From contig NZ_CP005084.1 of assembly GCF_001563265.1 (NCBI RefSeq), positions 752,001-816,000 of the forward strand: DNA of 64,000 nt, written 5' to 3'. The stretch comes from Sphingobium sp. TKS (GTDB taxonomy: Bacteria; Pseudomonadota; Alphaproteobacteria; Sphingomonadales; Sphingomonadaceae). The position numbers and the translations under genes were made by a program. Below are positions 17,830-26,695 of this stretch, in pieces; positions within the stretch are counted from its first letter, which is position 1; every line of letters begins with the position of its first letter. The notes under the pieces are model-generated. The model did not search any database, was not told where the DNA came from, and worked only from the letters and a program-made list of their open reading frames with translations.

Positions 17830-17868
17830 CAAAGAAAAAGGGCTGGAGAAGCAGCGCTTCCCCAGCCC
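17830..17868 (-). terminator. intrinsic terminator after DUF736 gene
   Basis: Stem GGGCTGG-A-GAAGC / GCTTC-C-CCAGCCC followed on the minus strand by CTTTTTCTTTG. It begins 22 bases past the DUF736 stop codon and ahead of DUF2493 copy 2. Confidence 0.8.
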
Positions 17869-17890
17869 GATTGCTGCGATGATCGAACCC

Positions 17891-18379
17891 TCAGTTGCGG
17901 AAATCGTCATCGAAATCGGCACCGGCGCCGGCTAGCTGGCCGCCCAGTTCCGCAGTGCTTGCGCCGAAGCCACCTTCGCCGCCCGGTTGATAGTCGGAAC
18001 CGCCGCCGCCCATGCTGTCGTAATTGGCGGTGCCAAAGCCCGAACCGCCGAAGTCGGACCGGAGCGTGTCGCGCCGCCAGGCGATGGAGTAGCCTCCATT
18101 CTCGATCGGGAACAGCGCAATCGCCAGCGGTTCGGGGAGGCTCGGATCATCGATATTGCCGGCGAGGAAGACTTCTCCGGACCTTTTCGCGGTTGCCTCC
18201 CACAGCGCGCCCACCTGCACCCACCGCCGCGCGACGTTGAGGGCGATGACTTCATAGACGGGCGCCCTGGGGTTCATGCTATCGACCTTGCGCAGGCCGA
18301 TCCGGGGGAGATCGATCGTGCGGGTGGCGAGACGGCCTTCGAGACGACCATTGACGAGATGAACTTCACCGATATTCAT
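17891..18379 (-). CDS. DUF736 domain-containing protein with acidic-tipped glycine-rich tail
   Basis: 162 residues. The first about 100 match DUF736 (NGRLEGRLATRTIDLPRIGLRKVD, APVYEVIAL, VGALWEAT, EVFLAGNIDDPSLPEPLAIALFP), a small beta-rich domain common on alphaproteobacterial plasmids. Residues about 115-162 are a disordered glycine-rich tail ending ADFDDDFRN, which resembles the acidic protein-interaction tip of single-stranded DNA-binding proteins. GAAAGG eight bases before ATG 18379 supports the start. It has its own terminator. Function unknown. Confidence 0.8.
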   Translation of the reverse strand: MNIGEVHLVNGRLEGRLATRTIDLPRIGLRKVDSMNPRAPVYEVIALNVARRWVQVGALWEATAKRSGEVFLAGNIDDPSLPEPLAIALFPIENGGYSIAWRRDTLRSDFGGSGFGTANYDSMGGGGSDYQPGGEGGFGASTAELGGQLAGAGADFDDDFRN

Positions 18380-18875
18380 TGACTTGACCTTTCATTCTAT
18401 CGCTCGAAACCCATTCCCGGCGACAAAAATCTCAGATCCCTCTCTTCTCTGGTCCCCGACCGTAGGGCCTGACGCATCCCTCTCGGCTCTGGCGTACGCC
18501 ACCAAGCAACCGCTTCCCCCTTTTCGCGCATGTGCTGAACGCCCGACAATCTCGCGACCGCGATACCCTCTGGCCCAGCGCGGCAGGGATGACCGCCCGC
18601 CAGGGCCGAGACCCGCGCAGCGGGGCTCGGGGCGAAGCCCGTCAGCCCGGCGTCCGCGGAACGCGGGCGGCCGCCCATCCCCCTTACAAGCTACAAGACC
18701 AACTCCTGCACGGCTCCACGCAACGCGGACATAAGCCGCCGGCCATGCGCAAAGGAGAATGAGGGGCCATTTCTTCGCGATCGGCGCATAAAGTCGATTT
18801 CGAAATCATCCGGGTTTCGATCTCCATCGCGGCATGAGAGCATCGATATTCGCTGCCAAGCACTCGGACATCCCG
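18380..18875. other. 496-bp GC-rich gap, no gene seen
   Basis: Between the DUF736 and DUF5983 starts/ends. The right 100 bp is moderately AT-rich; the middle (about 18570-18670) is extremely GC-rich with short inverted repeats. Short frames on both strands lack ribosome sites and protein-like composition. The DUF736 promoter must lie at the left end. Confidence 0.45.
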
Positions 18876-19199
18876 TCAGCTGTGGTCATAGGTTGGCCAA
18901 GCCGATGATGGCGGTTCGTCGCGGTCAAATAGAACCCAGGACGCGTCGCCCTGAAAGGCGGCCTCAAGGATCGTCCAGAGTTCGCGTGACACACCAAGCG
19001 GCGGTTCGACTTCACCCAAAACCACGCAAGTGTGAACGAAAAAGCCGTAGAGATGAGGCTCGATCACCAGCGCGCCGTGGTCGACCACGACCCGGCCGCC
19101 TTCATTGCGGGGGGCATTCAAGATGAGTTGATCGATGGCGTTCCGCTCGGCCTTGGGCAGGTGGGCGGTAGAAACGACATAAAGTGCCGACAGACGCAT
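18876..19199 (-). CDS. DUF5983 family protein, copy 1
   Basis: 107 residues: LYVVSTAHLPKAERNAIDQL at the start, HLYGFFVHTCV in the middle, and a C-terminal WVLFDRDEPPSSAWPTYD that matches the DUF5983 ending (D-x-D-x-P...P.YD). These small proteins of unknown function are widespread on conjugative plasmids and ICEs. ATG 19199 follows GAAGGGGTACTT. A longer, more typical copy is at 23292-23690. Confidence 0.7.
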   Translation of the reverse strand: MRLSALYVVSTAHLPKAERNAIDQLILNAPRNEGGRVVVDHGALVIEPHLYGFFVHTCVVLGEVEPPLGVSRELWTILEAAFQGDASWVLFDRDEPPSSAWPTYDHS

Positions 19200-19221
19200 A
19201 AGTACCCCTTCGAAACAGATT

Positions 19222-20886
19222 TCAGGCGGGCTTGTCGAGCGTGACGGAGAGGCTGTCGCGCGTCGCAGTCAGCGCGAGAGTTCGCCCCTTCGGATGCAAC
19301 CACTGGACCTTGCGTTCAACCGCATCGCGAATTTGCTCTATCAGTGCGGCTTCCTCGCCAAGCAGAAGCGCATTGGCGAGATCGCGTGCGTCGCGCTCAA
19401 AAAATTGGCTCTGGGTTTTCCAACTATCGCTGTTGGCATCGTCGGACGCGCAGAAAATGCAGCTCTTCATCCACCAGGCAAGCAGGGACGGCGCTATCTT
19501 TGCCTTGGCATCGAATAAGATGATGGCTTCATCCAGTTCAGTTCCACCATTGCCGCAGACGAGCATCTCCAGTGGATAGCTGAGATGGTTTCTTCGTGCT
19601 TCCGGCAAAGTAGATTCGGCAATAACAAGGTCGAGGTGGATTGAATCGACGGGTCCGGAAGCGAACGCAGCATCGAGGGGATCGTCTCCATAGACCGCCT
19701 TCTCGCCATTCCGTTCGATCGAGAATGTAATCTTGTCCAGTCGGGGGAGCCGGTCATACCAGCTATAGCCAGCAAATTGTTCCTCGGCGCATACCACTTC
19801 ACCGCCCATTCGCGCGGCATCTTGCAGTATCGGGGCTGCGCCTTGCTCTATATCCACATCGAACCGGGGCACGATGATCATCGTTGCTGAACGCACAGGG
19901 CCACCGCATTCTCGACCCTGGCTGTCAGCAGTGATGGGCATCCACGCTTCGAGCCATGGAGCCGCCTCAGCCAGGGTCACGCCCAATTGCTCAGCACGTT
20001 TCCAGCGCTTGAAGGAAAGACGATGGTTGGACTGCTGCGCAATGACACGATAGATGCCGGTTTCCGCCTCGAGCCGAAGCGTGGCAAGGGCGTCATTCTC
20101 TACCATCTCCTTTCGGGCCGGCAAAACGAGTTGCAGGTCCGGCGCATCGACGATGTCGATCTTGACGTGCCAACGGTCGAAGGTTCCGATCTCCAACACG
20201 GACGGCATTAGGCATGGCGCGGTGACACCATGAAAATTGAACCGGGGTGCGTCATTGGGATCATAACCGGCGGCCGAAAATATCCCGATCCTGCATCCCC
20301 GGCATTCTTCGATCCGAATAGCGCCGGCCAGAAAATCTTCTCTGGGCAACTCAGTTCCGTTAAAGATGACAGGGAGCGGGAAATAGCGCGATGCTTCGCG
20401 AACGGAATCCGGTAAGCGCTCGATCCACTGTTCAGGGAGCGTGATCTCAAGCTGAGTGCCGGCAGTTCGGGAAGAACACTCCACGGCAAGAGCCATGTCG
20501 CCCTCCCAGGCGTTTTCGGGAATTTCGACCTCCCAGCCCTGCCCCGCAGCGCGCGACCAGGATCTGATGATGACGTGGTGACCGGCAAGACTGAAAACAC
20601 CCATGCCAGCGGGATCCTCGCGTCGCGCGATGTCCTTGTCCCAGCCGGAATAGCCCAATGTCACAAGGGCCGACGGATCATCGATGCCGGAACCGTCATC
20701 GGAGAAGATCAGTTTCTGGACCCCATCGATGTCGGTCACATCGATGTCGATCCGGCTCGCGCCTGCGCGGCGGGAATTCTGTAACAGTTCATGAAGGACG
20801 TCATGAATTGTGCCGTTGAACAGGCGCGAGACGCGGGTGATCAGCGACTGACCGACGGACGGCTGAATGCTGGCTGGAAGCGACAT
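19222..20886 (-). CDS. GHKL (HSP90/MutL-type) ATPase-domain protein
   Basis: About 554 residues. The N-terminal 180 form a GHKL fold: N-box DVLHELLQNSRRAGASRIDI, G1 box IFSDDGSGIDD, and G2 box GMGVFSLAGH. The remainder is unassigned. GHKL ATPases open and close a clamp on ATP; related accessory proteins occur in repair, chaperone and defence systems. ATG 20886 is taken (GGAG upstream); ATG 20916 is in frame but only one base from its GGAGGA. It sits among DUF5983 and hypothetical genes of the element's maintenance block. Confidence 0.75.
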   Translation of the reverse strand: MSLPASIQPSVGQSLITRVSRLFNGTIHDVLHELLQNSRRAGASRIDIDVTDIDGVQKLIFSDDGSGIDDPSALVTLGYSGWDKDIARREDPAGMGVFSLAGHHVIIRSWSRAAGQGWEVEIPENAWEGDMALAVECSSRTAGTQLEITLPEQWIERLPDSVREASRYFPLPVIFNGTELPREDFLAGAIRIEECRGCRIGIFSAAGYDPNDAPRFNFHGVTAPCLMPSVLEIGTFDRWHVKIDIVDAPDLQLVLPARKEMVENDALATLRLEAETGIYRVIAQQSNHRLSFKRWKRAEQLGVTLAEAAPWLEAWMPITADSQGRECGGPVRSATMIIVPRFDVDIEQGAAPILQDAARMGGEVVCAEEQFAGYSWYDRLPRLDKITFSIERNGEKAVYGDDPLDAAFASGPVDSIHLDLVIAESTLPEARRNHLSYPLEMLVCGNGGTELDEAIILFDAKAKIAPSLLAWWMKSCIFCASDDANSDSWKTQSQFFERDARDLANALLLGEEAALIEQIRDAVERKVQWLHPKGRTLALTATRDSLSVTLDKPA

Positions 20887-20952
20887 ATCGTTATGCTCCG
20901 TGGGATGGAGGTCCATTCCTCCGATCCATCCTTCAGTCCCCCTCCTTCCTCC

Positions 20953-21324
20953 CTATTGCGGGCCTGCGGGTTCCGGTGGCACGCATGGCGTGAGCAGCTC
21001 TATTGGGTCCGACTCTTTCGATATTCGATGTGGATTTTCAGCATCCGACCAGTCGATATTGTCGATCACCCAGCCCGGCACAAAATCCCAATCAAAGCAG
21101 AGCGGATAGGTCGCGCTGACTTCCTGCCAGGCTTTCTCGACAGCGCTCGTCCAACCCACGACAATCAGGCGCAATGCAGCGGTCCCGACGGTCTCGAAAC
21201 TGCGCGCAATAGCCGCAGCCAAAAGCTTTGCGGCCTGATCGCCACTGGTCTGGTCCCGCAAAGCGAGCACGGCTTCCCAGAGGCACGCCGCAGTTTCGAG
21301 ACTGAACTCTTCACTCTGGTTCAT
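20953..21324 (-). CDS. conserved element protein, unknown function
   Basis: 123 residues, not recognised. The N-terminal half is helical (LETAACLWEAVLALRDQ, AAKLLAAAIARSFETVG); the second half is aromatic-rich (FDWDFVPGWVIDNIDW) and the end is proline-rich. No membrane segment or signal. AAAGGATCAGCAT precedes ATG 21324. It lies between the GHKL ATPase gene and the gene disturbed by the IS. Confidence 0.6.
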   Translation of the reverse strand: MNQSEEFSLETAACLWEAVLALRDQTSGDQAAKLLAAAIARSFETVGTAALRLIVVGWTSAVEKAWQEVSATYPLCFDWDFVPGWVIDNIDWSDAENPHRISKESDPIELLTPCVPPEPAGPQ

Positions 21325-21347
21325 ATGCTGATCCTTTCATGTGAAGC

Positions 21348-21830
21348 TCAGGCCGCGTTTTGGGCGCAGCCCTGGTAAAGTCCGAGATCGCATGCCATCA
21401 GCGCATCGACAGCCGGCTCGAGCCGATCGAATGCATTGGCGAGGTCAATAATCGGAACGCAATGGCAGGCATCGCCTGTCCCATGATCGCCGCGATAATG
21501 GATCGGCAGCATATCGGCAGTCATTTCGGGAAAAACCGCTCGAACAACCAGCGTTTCGACCCGGCGGGCCACGAGACCGACGCGACGAGCCAGATAGGAC
21601 CGTTCAGGTTCCCGCATGGGAAAATAGCGATCGGGCGCGATCAGCGGTGCTAGGCGTACACATTGAAGCCGGCCCCCAATATGGGGACCAAGGATCGAGG
21701 GAAGCATGGCCTGTCGGCCCGCTGCAAGTGCCGTCCAGGGTACCAACGCGCGATATTCGAACAGCAGCGCCGCGCCCGGAAGCCGGACGCGCGTAACGAT
21801 AATGTCCATGTTAGAGCGGTTTCCACTCAT
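21348..21830 (-). CDS. conserved element protein, start altered by IS630 insertion
   Basis: Unassigned protein; the native product would start at ATG 21809 (MDIIVTRVRLPGAALLFEY, 153 residues). It contains RYFPMREPERSYLARRVGLVARRVETLV and a HCVPIIDLANAFDRLEPAVDAL segment. The IS lies 2 bases upstream of that ATG; the original GGAGG is now on the far side of the IS (22870-22874). An alternative in-frame ATG at 21830 lies in the IS terminal repeat, overlaps the transposase stop (ATGA), and would add seven residues (MSGNRSN). Coordinates give this extended form. Confidence 0.6.
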   Translation of the reverse strand: MSGNRSNMDIIVTRVRLPGAALLFEYRALVPWTALAAGRQAMLPSILGPHIGGRLQCVRLAPLIAPDRYFPMREPERSYLARRVGLVARRVETLVVRAVFPEMTADMLPIHYRGDHGTGDACHCVPIIDLANAFDRLEPAVDALMACDLGLYQGCAQNAA

Positions 21831-22865
21831 TCCGGTTCATATCCGCACGATTTGAAGTAATTGGCGCATTCGTCGGGCAGGAAGATATCGACGAGCTTTC
21901 CGATCAGGCCCCAAAGCCCGCTGACGGTTCGCTCGCCCGCTTTGCGCAGCATTGCCTTCAGCCGGGAGAACGCCTTCTCGATTGGGTTGAAGTCCGGGCT
22001 GTAGGGTGGAAGGAAGCGCAGGGTTGCACCTGCGGCCTCGATGAGCACTTGGACCGACGCACGCTTGTGGCTCGACAGGTTGTCCAAGATGACGATGTCG
22101 CCCGGTCGCAGTTCCGGCACGAGCACTTGAGCTACGTAGGCTTCAAACCAGTCGCCGTTGATCGGGCCGTCGAGCACCATCGGCGCAATCATGCCGGTCA
22201 TGCGCAGGCCGGCCACCAGCGTGGTCGTCTTGCGATGGCCGTGCGGGAAGCCCATCCGCAGACGCTTGCCTTTGGCGCAGCGGCCATGGCTGCGGGTCAT
22301 GTTGGTCGCCGTCCAGGTCTCGTCGATGAAGACCAGGCGTTCTGGTTCCAGATCGAGCTGACCGTCGAACCAGTGGCGACGCTGCTTCAGAACGTCGGGA
22401 CGGTCTTGCTCGATCGCGTGCCCGGTCTTTTTTTCCGCGTGATGCCGTGGCGCACGAAAAAGCGATGCAGCGTGCCGATCCCGACCGGGGCGCCACGATC
22501 GATCAACCGAGCCTGAACTTCGACAAGGGTCATGTCGCCCTGTTCGGCAAGCAGTTCACGGATGAAGCCGCCATGCGCCTCGATCCTGCCCGAATGCCGG
22601 TCTCCGCCACGTGGCTTGGCAACAGCCTCACCATGTTCCAGCGCGCGTTGCCGCCAGCGGATCGCGCTCGATGCGCTGACACCAAACCGGTCAGCCGCAG
22701 CCCGACAACTCAAACCCCCATCAATCGCAGCAATGACCCTGTCCCGCAGGTCCTGTGAAAGCGTTCGTGCCATCCATGCTGGCCTCCTGCCACCAGCAGA
22801 CAGCGTGAATCACATCAGCGCAGCAAAGGGAACCCCTGCTGATTCAGTTCGTGTGGAAACCGCTC
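21814..22865 (-). mobile_element. IS630-family insertion sequence, 1052 bp
   Basis: Complete element bounded by 13-bp perfect terminal inverted repeats GAGCGGTTTCCAC (21814-21826) and GTGGAAACCGCTC (22853-22865), flanked on both sides by TA, the target duplicated by this family. It contains one transposase encoded in two overlapping frames. No other copy is seen in the window. It is inserted immediately in front of the gene at 21348. Confidence 0.95.
21827..22773 (-). CDS. IS630-family transposase, two frames joined by -1 frameshift
   Basis: First frame 22773-22387 encodes the helix-turn-helix part ([31 protein letters not shown]). The second frame, down to the TGA at 21827, encodes the DDE domain: [21 protein letters not shown] and [17 protein letters not shown] supply D, D and E. 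The frames overlap at a run of seven A (complement of 22428-22434); slipping back one base there (AAA AAA AGA to AAG ACC) joins them into about 315 residues. Both parts look intact, so the element is probably active. Confidence 0.9.
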
Positions 22866-23082
22866 TAGACCTCCGATGAAAGGGGGGCACGCCACGAATG
22901 ACTGAAAAGAACGGATCGATCAGATTATCGTCGATCGCCGGCAAAGGTCGCCGTTGCCGTCAGGCGCATCAGATATTATTCTCGGCGCATGCCGGACTCG
23001 GCGTCGATGGCGATCGTGCCCGACCCGGCCATGCTCCAGGATTTCAACCACCCTCTGGATCGACACGGATCGGGGAGGATTT

Positions 23083-23304
23083 ATGCGCGAACTCGACGAA
23101 GAAGAACGTGAGATACTCCGCATGTTGGACAGCGGAATTTCCACCCCGGACCTGATCACGATTGTCCGTGATCTTGGCGATGTGCTGCGGCAGCAAGGCT
23201 ATGTGATCCAGGCCAATGTGGCCGAACTTGCCGCCGACCGCCTGATCTATCTCCAGGCACGCCTGAAGGCACTGACGGCAGGACCACTCCCCTACCAGTC
23301 ATGA
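23083..23304 (+). CDS. small hypothetical protein
   Basis: 73 residues, acidic and helical: ELDEEEREILRMLDSGIS then TPDLITIVRDLGDVLRQQGY. Not recognised; the pattern suggests a compact helical or winged fold. GGGGAGG four bases before the TT-ATG fixes the start at 23083. It is the only plus-strand gene in this block; its 3' end overlaps the convergent DUF5983 gene by 13 bp. About 215 bp before it hold only divergent promoter space for the IS-disturbed gene. Confidence 0.65.
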   Translation: MRELDEEEREILRMLDSGISTPDLITIVRDLGDVLRQQGYVIQANVAELAADRLIYLQARLKALTAGPLPYQS

Positions 23305-23690
23305 ACGGGCAGTTCCGGGAGGACCGGACCGTCGCAGTCGAAATGCAGCAGACCAATGCCCCGGCTGCGTGCCAGGCGGATGGCAGCCATAAGATCCTCG
23401 GGAAGCGAAAATTCCCGCGCAGGATCGAACTGCCGCGTCGCGACGAACCAGCCACGCGCGTTGCGCGCAACGGTGATCGGCGCCTCATGCGCATGGCCAT
23501 TGGTCCAGCTATCGAGCATCGCCGCTGTGGCCATAGAGAGATGAGTGGTGGCAAGGACGCAGTAACGCCCGATTTCCGCCCCTGGCAGCGCTGGGAATTC
23601 GCCGTTCGAACTTCGCAGCTCTGGATGGGTTCCGGTTGAGGATGGAGAAGCTGACAATAAGGATGCCAGCCCGCGTGAGGAACGGGACAT
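23292..23690 (-). CDS. DUF5983 family protein, copy 2
   Basis: 132 residues. Typical DUF5983 order: YCVLATTHLSMATAAMLDSW, APITVARNARGWFVATRQF, SLPEDLMAAIRLARSRGIGLLHFDCDGP and the ending LPVHDW. Function unknown. ATG 23690 has GGAG nine bases upstream and is preferred over the in-frame ATG 23762, which has none. It is convergent and overlapping with the small plus-strand gene at 23083. Confidence 0.75.
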   Translation of the reverse strand: MSRSSRGLASLLSASPSSTGTHPELRSSNGEFPALPGAEIGRYCVLATTHLSMATAAMLDSWTNGHAHEAPITVARNARGWFVATRQFDPAREFSLPEDLMAAIRLARSRGIGLLHFDCDGPVLPELPVHDW

Positions 23691-23767
23691 GGGAATTGCT
23701 CCGGATTTGAAGGGTCCGACACAGAGGTAGACGGCGGGACCGATCGCGGGAGATCGATCCATACTTC

Positions 23768-23974
23768 TCAGACCTGCCTGGCAACAGCGCGTCGCCGCAA
23801 ATCAGGGATCAGCGCGTTATCATAGACGCTCTCGCCCGAGCGTTCGAGCGCATGCTGTTCGGCACGATACCAGTTCGGCGCGTCGATCGTGTAGAGCTCC
23901 ATCCCATATTGCTCGTCGCCGCTCAGGAACTGGACTTCGACAATGAAGGTCTGGATTTGAGGGGAAGCGCCCAT
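23768..23974 (-). CDS. small conserved element protein
   Basis: 68 residues: IQTFIVEVQFLSGDEQYGMELYTIDAPNWYRAEQHALE reads as a beta sheet followed by a helix. Not recognised beyond being element-associated. AAAGGATACCGCC precedes ATG 23974; an in-frame ATG at 23992 is less well placed. Lies between DUF5983 copy 2 and the DUF932 gene in the same direction. Confidence 0.6.
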   Translation of the reverse strand: MGASPQIQTFIVEVQFLSGDEQYGMELYTIDAPNWYRAEQHALERSGESVYDNALIPDLRRRAVARQV

Positions 23975-24059
23975 GGCGGTATCCTTTCGCAAGAGAAATT
24001 GCGGCCCCGGCGGGCGCCGGAGCCGAAGCGGATCGAAAAAGCGGATTTACGTCGGGCGC

Positions 24060-25256
24060 TCAGTGCGCCTTTTCGAGGAGCTTGCGCCCCTTGGCCTCGA
24101 GGTCGAGGCGATTGTCCTGATTGGATTTCGTCCGCGCGTGGGCGGTGATGCCCTGGACGAAATCGAAGAGACTGGCGGGCGGATGGCCTTCCTCGGCCAG
24201 CACCGTGGAAATGATCTTGCCGGTTTCGGCCTTCGAAAAACCCTGCTTACGCAGGAACGTTTCGCGATCCTCGTCGGTGCGCGCCACGATCCGCTCGCGC
24301 GCGGTGCGAATGCCATCGATAAAGCTTCGAGGGGAGGAATCCGCGAAATTTTCAAGCGCCGGCGCAGTTTCATGGGCGAAGCGATTGGCCGCGAATTTGG
24401 AGTGCCGGATCGAGATTTCCTCGAAATTCTCCGCGCCCCAAATGTTCCTGTTCATGCATACCGCGCGGAGGTAAAACGTCGCCATGCCAAGGGTTTTGGA
24501 GCCGACCTCCGAATTCCAGCAATAAAATCCCCGGAAAAAGAGATCTGGATCGCCATTGGCAAGACGGCCCGCCTCAATCGGATGGGTGTCGTCAACCAGG
24601 AACAGGAAGACATCGCGATCGGACGCATAGAGGGTCGTCGTGTCGCGGGTCACATCGACATAGGGGTTATAGTGCATGCTGCCCCAATCAAGTACGCCTG
24701 GAACTTTCCAACGCGTATCACCGACACCATTACCCGCGATCTTCATCACCGCGGAGACCAATTCATAATCCCAGATACGGCCGTAATCCGGCCCGGTAAC
24801 GGCCCGAAGTTCCGTGCGCCCCTCTTCGGTCTGGAGCAGCTTCACCTGTTCACCGCGATGAGCGAGCAGGCCGTGCTGGAGATTGATGCCCGCTAGGGCC
24901 GCCGGCAGTGAGCGGAGATAGGAAGCCGGCGCGCCGACCAGGCTCGAAAGCTGGCCAAAAGACCAGTTGGTGGGCGCAACAGGGCGATCGTCACCGGGAA
25001 CGAAAAGGCTGAGGCGCTCGGCATCTTCGGACCGCGCCTCGACCCGAACCGCCCTGCTTTCGACGATCCGGGTCGTGGCGCGATCGGCGCGGGCGCGGAC
25101 GCTGTCATAAAGGTCGGTCAACGAGAGGAACTTCTCGTCATCGGGTCGCGAATACCATTCGGAGGAAACCCGGCCGATATTGCGGCCCCGTGAGATATCG
25201 ACGCGATAGGCACCGCCAACTGGCGATGCATCACTGTGCTGGACGAGATTGGACAT
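24060..25256 (-). CDS. DUF932 domain-containing protein
   Basis: 398 residues. The DUF932 core is visible in WSFGQLSSLVGAPASYLRSLPA, LRAVTGPDYGRIWDYELV, GDPDLFFRGFYCWNSEVGSKTLGMATFYLRAVCMNRNIWG and FEEISIRHSK. DUF932 proteins are phage/plasmid-borne and of unknown biochemistry; some analogues act in anti-restriction or replication settings. GAGGAGATCATCCC before ATG 25256 sets the start. Length is normal. Confidence 0.85.
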   Translation of the reverse strand: MSNLVQHSDASPVGGAYRVDISRGRNIGRVSSEWYSRPDDEKFLSLTDLYDSVRARADRATTRIVESRAVRVEARSEDAERLSLFVPGDDRPVAPTNWSFGQLSSLVGAPASYLRSLPAALAGINLQHGLLAHRGEQVKLLQTEEGRTELRAVTGPDYGRIWDYELVSAVMKIAGNGVGDTRWKVPGVLDWGSMHYNPYVDVTRDTTTLYASDRDVFLFLVDDTHPIEAGRLANGDPDLFFRGFYCWNSEVGSKTLGMATFYLRAVCMNRNIWGAENFEEISIRHSKFAANRFAHETAPALENFADSSPRSFIDGIRTARERIVARTDEDRETFLRKQGFSKAETGKIISTVLAEEGHPPASLFDFVQGITAHARTKSNQDNRLDLEAKGRKLLEKAH

Positions 25257-25364
25257 GGGATGATCTCCTCATTCGAGTTGGACCTCGGGCGCATCCACAC
25301 CCGGTCCGCATCCATCCCACCCTCTTCCCTCCCGTTCCTGTCTCGCTGCCCGGCCTGCCCGGCC

Positions 25365-26114
25365 TTACAGTCCGCCCGGTTGCTCGGGCATGCTGATCGC
25401 ATCGGCTTGACACTGATCGGTCGGGAGCCATTCATACAGGAGATGGGCATCAGGTTCATGTTCAGAGCCAATTGCGATGCGGATAAGCCTGCCATCGCAG
25501 GCAAAGGCGCCGGCGCGAGGGAAGTCCATGAAAGTGCGGCCTTCGAACACGAAATCTCGCGATCTGATGGCTGTGACGGTCCGCGTCGTGCCGAGCGCCC
25601 GATGCCCCTTTGGGCCGTACAGAAGCGTCATGCGATCACCGACCTTGAGTTGCTTGCGAAAGGCGGCAAGCGAGATGCGGCTGACAACGGGATTGGCAGC
25701 ACCACGCCGGGCAGACAGGGCCGCCCAATAGGCCCTGCCGATCCTGATATCGGTATAGAAGGCGCAACTCATAAAGTCCTGAAGGAGGTTGGAACGGGTG
25801 AAGCCGAAGCGCTCGACCTGATCACGGATCATCACGATGAAAGCATGACGCGCTGGTGGGTCGGTGAGGTCCGCCGGCGCATCGAGCAACTCAACGATGA
25901 TCTTGCGACCGCCGGTGAAGACCTGGCTGCTCACCGAGAAGCGGGCGCCTGCAATCAGCCCCAACAGATGCTGCTCGATACGATGACACAGCGCCGGCAG
26001 CGCTTCACCCTGCCGGTAGAGATCGCCCTCATAATGGAAATTGCCCCGGCTGTCGGGTTCTGTCTGACTGTAGGAAAGGATCGGCGCAGGGAGGATGTTT
26101 GGCGCTACGGACAT
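25365..26114 (-). CDS. conserved element protein, possible LPD29-type domain
   Basis: 249 residues. The first about 125 (HRIEQHLLGLIAGARFSVSSQVFTGGRKIIVEL, then RHAFIVMIRDQVERFGFTRSNLLQDFMSCAFYTDI) suggest the LPD29 type of large polyvalent protein-associated domain, a tentative match. The C-terminal part is beta-rich (VGDRMTLLYGPKGHRALGTTRTVTAI). AAGGAAGCGTCC before ATG 26114 supports the start. It is upstream of and co-directional with the DUF932 gene. Confidence 0.6.
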   Translation of the reverse strand: MSVAPNILPAPILSYSQTEPDSRGNFHYEGDLYRQGEALPALCHRIEQHLLGLIAGARFSVSSQVFTGGRKIIVELLDAPADLTDPPARHAFIVMIRDQVERFGFTRSNLLQDFMSCAFYTDIRIGRAYWAALSARRGAANPVVSRISLAAFRKQLKVGDRMTLLYGPKGHRALGTTRTVTAIRSRDFVFEGRTFMDFPRAGAFACDGRLIRIAIGSEHEPDAHLLYEWLPTDQCQADAISMPEQPGGL

Positions 26115-26278
26115 GGACGCTTCCTTTTGCGGATTGAGGGGACGGACAGGCGGATGCGCAAACCCTTGCGACACGCGCGCCGCACAATGTCGCCACACCC
26201 ACTTCCCTCCTCAGGCGAGGTTCCCCGATGCTGACTCGTGAGATTGCCAGAGGAGGCACGTCGGGTCGGTGCCAATAT

Positions 26279-26485
26279 TCAGGCGAGGAGCGCAGGATCG
26301 ATAGCTTCATCCTCCGCGAAGTCGGTCGTCCAGATTATGGCATCGACAAAAGCCATCCCACACTCGATGACTTCGACTTCAGAAAGAAGGATGATTTCGC
26401 CCTCGGCATTCTCAATGAGACAGAAGGGTTCACCATTTCCACGGGAGCGAACCATCGCCCGCTGCTGCATATGGGGAATGATCAT
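26279..26485 (-). CDS. small hypothetical protein
   Basis: 68 residues: FCLIENAEGEIILLSEVEVIECGMAFVDAIIW is a plausible small beta-rich core. Not recognised. AAGGAA nine bases before ATG 26485 supports it. It is divergent from the MucR-like gene, so the 210-bp gap to 26696 holds two promoters. Confidence 0.5.
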   Translation of the reverse strand: MIIPHMQQRAMVRSRGNGEPFCLIENAEGEIILLSEVEVIECGMAFVDAIIWTTDFAEDEAIDPALLA

Positions 26486-26695
26486 GATCAGATTTTCCTT
26501 AGTAGCATCCAGATAGGATGCTCTTCCTTCTGGGCTGTTGCACCGTTCGACTTGGGATGATCAATTGCGACGGATATTACCTCACCCTATCGCCTTTCCT
26601 TTGACTCATTGAACTTAACGCGGCATGGTTTTACCGTTTCGCAACTGATCCGACTCCAGGGTCAATCCATTCTCAATATTCCAGGAAATGTCCTC

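Noticed and set aside
18532..18762. 76-codon plus-strand frame in the gap after DUF736
   Set aside because: Very GC-rich, Arg/Gly-biased, without a ribosome site; reads as non-coding.
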